From JBCBKZ01 sp039026975 (GTDB lineage Bacteria; Bacteroidota; Bacteroidia; J057), in assembly GCA_039026975.1 (NCBI GenBank), contig JBCCLI010000005.1, forward strand, positions 1-44,601: a DNA stretch of 44,601 bases. Reading direction: 5' to 3'. Of the stretch, positions 42,082-44,601 are shown in pieces. Position numbers and translations under genes: made by a program. Every line of letters starts with the position of its first letter. Position 1 is the first letter of the stretch. The notes beneath the pieces were generated by a model. It did not search any database. It was given only the letters and a program-made list of their open reading frames with translations, and was not told the DNA's origin.

Positions 42082-43347
42082 ATGGAAACCATGGTGAAAA
42101 CAAGCCGGTTGGAACTGGTTGACGGTCGCTTCCAATTACAGGGACAAGATGTCCTTGACATTTGTGAGCGATTTGGTACTTCTCTTTACGTGTATGACGC
42201 TGCCAGAATCGAGGAAAAATACAAACAGATGGTTCAGGCTTTCTCAGGATTGAAGTGTAAAATTAAATTCCCTGTCAAAGCCTTATCTAACATAAATATT
42301 CTCAAGCTTTTTAAACGCTTAGGTGCTGGTTTAGACACAGTGTCTATCCAGGAAGTTAAGCTAGGGCTTAAAGCAGGCTTTGACCCTTCTGATATCATCT
42401 TCACCCCTAACTGTGTTTCTTTTGAAGAAATTAAGCAGGCAGTAGGATTAGGGGTGATGATCAACATAGACAACATCTCTATTTTAGAGCAGTTTGGCCA
42501 TGAGTATGAGGGGAGTGTGCCCGTTTGTCTTAGGTTTAATCCTCATATCTATGCAGGAGGAAATAATAAAATCCAGGTAGGCCATATAGATTCTAAGTTT
42601 GGTATCTCTGTGTACCAGAGAAGGCATGTGCAGAGAATCATTCAGGCTAGTAATATACAGGTAGTAGGCCTTCACGTACACACCGGATCTGATATTCTAA
42701 ACGCTAACTCCTACATACAGAGTGCAGAGATCATGTTTGAGCTGGCCAGGGACTTCAAGGGGCTTACCTTCATTGATTTTGGAAGTGGCTTTAAGGTAGC
42801 TTATAAGGAGAATGACCATACCACTAATATTGAAGAAATAGGGAAGAAACTCCGTGAAGCCTATACTGACTTTGTGGATGATTACGGCAAGGAAGTGGAG
42901 ATCTGGTTTGAACCAGGTAAATATATGGTGAGTGAGTCCGGCTACTTCTTCATGAAAGCCAACGTCATCAAACCCACTCCTGCTACCGCCTTTGTAGGGG
43001 TAGACTCCGGCTTAAATCATTTCATTAGGCCTATGATGTACGGAGGCTATCACCGCATCATCAATGTATCTAACCCATCCGGTACCAAACGTATCTATAC
43101 TGTGGTAGGATATATTTGTGAAACGGATACCTTTGGGTCCGACAGAAAAATGTCTGAGGTGAGAGAAGGGGATATCCTGTGCCTGAAGAATGCAGGGGCT
43201 TACGGTTATTCCATGAGTTCCAACTATAACTCAAGGTATAGGCCGGCAGAAGTGCTGCTAATAGATGGACAAGCCCACCTAATCCGGAAGAGAGAAAATT
43301 TTGATGATTTACTGAGAAATCAGGTAGAGATAGATGCCTTAGGCTAA
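42082..43347 (+). CDS. lysA: Diaminopimelate decarboxylase
   Basis: A 421-residue fold-type III PLP enzyme that makes lysine from meso-diaminopimelate. The Schiff-base lysine is Lys66 (KFPVKALSNINILKLF, a variant of YA-x-KAN), HVHTGSDI is the phosphate-side His-containing motif, and VGYICETDTFG has the Cys that completes the active site with GAYGYSMSSNYN. The start ATG at 42082 follows a run of A/T-rich sequence without a ribosome site, 59 nt after purS. It ends 14 nt before the convergent glycosyltransferase gene; no terminator hairpin is evident in the gap. Confidence 0.9.
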   Translation: METMVKTSRLELVDGRFQLQGQDVLDICERFGTSLYVYDAARIEEKYKQMVQAFSGLKCKIKFPVKALSNINILKLFKRLGAGLDTVSIQEVKLGLKAGFDPSDIIFTPNCVSFEEIKQAVGLGVMINIDNISILEQFGHEYEGSVPVCLRFNPHIYAGGNNKIQVGHIDSKFGISVYQRRHVQRIIQASNIQVVGLHVHTGSDILNANSYIQSAEIMFELARDFKGLTFIDFGSGFKVAYKENDHTTNIEEIGKKLREAYTDFVDDYGKEVEIWFEPGKYMVSESGYFFMKANVIKPTPATAFVGVDSGLNHFIRPMMYGGYHRIINVSNPSGTKRIYTVVGYICETDTFGSDRKMSEVREGDILCLKNAGAYGYSMSSNYNSRYRPAEVLLIDGQAHLIRKRENFDDLLRNQVEIDALG

Positions 43348-43361
43348 GAGACTTCTAGCGG

Positions 43362-44456
43362 TTATATCCCATAATGCTGGTCCATAAATAGGGCCAGCTT
43401 TTTTTCTTCCCATGCCCATTGTTCAGGGGTATGCTGTACTTCCCACTTACTCAGCTCCTCCCATATCTGAAGTGGATCACTCTCCTTATGAAAATAAGGA
43501 ATCCCAAGTGAATACTGTTGATGATAGGCCAGCCAAGCTTCCATAGGGGTAAAAATGACAGGCTTCCCAAAGGCCATAGCTTCAAAAAATTTAGTAGGTA
43601 ATTTTCCACGGATCTGAGGTAGGTCATGATACAGCCCCATAATAGCTGTAGCGTGAGCTATCAGCATTTTTATCTTGTGGTAAGCCACGTATTGCGTACC
43701 GCCTACTAAAAGAAAGGAGTCCTGTAACTTATTTCTATAAACAAATGCTTCAATTCTCTCTACGGTAGCCTGAAAATGGGTATGACCTGCTATTACCAGG
43801 GGGATGTTTCTATGCTGGTTAAGCTCAGCCCAGAATTGAAGACTATCAAATACACCCCAGGTTTCTGTAATAGTCCCCGTGTATAAGAGGTAGTCATTAA
43901 AAGGAAGCCTAGGCCTCGCAGGTTTTTCCTCTGTTTTCCTGAATTTATTCTCAAGAACTATATACTTTTCTCTGGGTACGTTAAGGATATTCTCGTAACA
44001 CTTTTCTGCGTAACTGACAGTCTGAAGGGAGGCACTAAGCTTTCTCTCTACCACCTTTATGGTGTAAGCTAAGATGCGTCTAAGTAGCCTGGGGTAGGTA
44101 TGCCCATGGGCTATATTCTTTTGGTAGTCCTCATGCACATCATAATGAAAATGCATACGCCCCTTTAGAACAGCTACTAGCCACAGTAACTCGGGCGTGT
44201 GAATGATAACCAGATCAGGCTGTAGCCTTTTCAGCTCTCGCAAAATAATCCTATGTGCTTTGAACCTTCCTTTAGCCCATCTTGAGAAAGAAGGAAAAGG
44301 AATCACCCTGAGTTTGTTGGATAAGTGGGGAGGAGCCTCTTGATCCTGCCCTATCAGCCAAACCTCATGCCCATGATTGAGCTGGCTTAGGGCCCATTTA
44401 TGGTACATCCTACTGTGAAAAACGGGATTAAGAATACTTACATGACATATTCTCAT
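43362..44456 (-). CDS. Glycosyltransferase family 4-like protein
   Basis: A 364-residue GT-B-type glycosyltransferase. The N-terminal MRICHVSILNPVFHSR and DLVIIHTPELLWLV represent the Rossmann-like acceptor domain; the C-terminal donor domain contains LLYTGTITETWGVFDSL, LLVGGTQYVAYHKI and the GT4-type E-x7-E-like segment KLPTKFFEAMAFGKPVIFTPMEAWLAYH. The donor and acceptor are unknown; the neighbour upstream (same strand, 8 nt away) is a membrane protein fragment, so it may belong to a polysaccharide or lipid-linked-sugar operon. Convergent with lysA. Confidence 0.85.
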   Translation of the reverse strand: MRICHVSILNPVFHSRMYHKWALSQLNHGHEVWLIGQDQEAPPHLSNKLRVIPFPSFSRWAKGRFKAHRIILRELKRLQPDLVIIHTPELLWLVAVLKGRMHFHYDVHEDYQKNIAHGHTYPRLLRRILAYTIKVVERKLSASLQTVSYAEKCYENILNVPREKYIVLENKFRKTEEKPARPRLPFNDYLLYTGTITETWGVFDSLQFWAELNQHRNIPLVIAGHTHFQATVERIEAFVYRNKLQDSFLLVGGTQYVAYHKIKMLIAHATAIMGLYHDLPQIRGKLPTKFFEAMAFGKPVIFTPMEAWLAYHQQYSLGIPYFHKESDPLQIWEELSKWEVQHTPEQWAWEEKKLALFMDQHYGI

Positions 44457-44464
44457 GCCAAGAA

Positions 44465-44601
44465 TCAGTTTTTCTGAAATAATTCTTCAGGGAGAAGCTT
44501 GATCTTCCAGATGATAAGTACATACACTACTGCGGCCCATAAGGTACTCCAATACCAGGCTAACTGAAAATATTCTCCTACCCAAAAACAGCCAGTAAGG
44601 A
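44465..44601 (-). CDS. C-terminus of a membrane protein, cut by the window edge
   Basis: The last 44 residues of a protein ending at TGA (44465-44467). The visible part is hydrophobic and aromatic (YFQLAWYWSTLWAAVVY, then VLIIWKIKLLPEELFQKN), one or two transmembrane helices with a basic tail. It ends 8 nt before the glycosyltransferase start, suggesting one operon. A polysaccharide flippase or polymerase would fit the position, but the fragment is too short to say. Confidence 0.6.
   Translation of the reverse strand, partial: LTGCFWVGEYFQLAWYWSTLWAAVVYVLIIWKIKLLPEELFQKN

Overview
The window is chromosomal DNA from a member of the Bacteroidota, probably Cytophagia or Saprospiria. Evidence: two TonB-dependent receptors with carboxypeptidase-like N-terminal domains, type IX secretion (T9SS) C-terminal sorting domains, promoters of the TTTG / TAnnTTTG type, little use of Shine-Dalgarno sites, and Bacteroidota forms of FabH, FabF, CrtI, LysA and DUF4286. 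G+C looks like the low forties. There is no rRNA, tRNA, CRISPR array or phage. The species cannot be named from this sequence.

Layout. 1-3040 (minus): AraC regulator, ring-cleaving dioxygenase, DUF4286 protein and a second, truncated VOC dioxygenase. 3103-8531: GNAT acetyltransferase, FabH, secreted sulfatase and two secreted proteins of unknown function, closed by a perfectly palindromic terminator. 8532-9114: gene-free block with two copies of a 143-nt structured repeat, one of them inside a MITE-like element with 17-bp terminal inverted repeats. 9115-12767 (minus): FabF, exported Gfo/Idh/MocA oxidoreductase and a CotH-like secreted protein. 12916-15022: class D beta-lactamase translationally coupled to an unknown membrane-anchored protein, then a zinc-ribbon Nudix hydrolase. 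15023-17406: long structured leader or small RNA, CrtI phytoene desaturase and the third repeat copy. 17454-20981: lactonase-like lipoprotein, lipocalin-like protein, VOC protein and transglutaminase-like lipoprotein. 21009-25006 (minus): FecA-like TonB receptor, site-2-type protease with CBS domains and a TerB-like protein. 25285-30602: large TonB receptor, a T9SS-exported alpha/beta-hydrolase-like protein lacking the usual catalytic serine, and a decayed tandem duplicate of it that also carries a ruined copy of the terminator.

30689-33853: LOTUS-like mini-protein, a signal-peptide-plus-sorting-domain protein, a 497-aa helical protein and, in the gap after it, a probable new small RNA on the plus strand. 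33854-37413: the diheme cytochrome / parallel beta-helix pair, divergent from a TetR regulator coupled to miaE. 37505-43347: hybrid histidine kinase followed by a tightly packed housekeeping run gmk-nadD-pssA-purS-lysA. 43362-44601 (minus): glycosyltransferase and the end of a membrane protein, probably a polysaccharide locus that continues outside.

The most original signals are non-coding: (1) the 143-nt interspersed repeat, always between convergent genes, whose hairpin shows a compensated base-pair change; (2) the 33686-33836 RNA candidate, with two successive hairpins presenting the same 11-nt loop motif ahead of a strong terminator and no coding gene on that strand; (3) the promoter-plus-hairpin leader before crtI.
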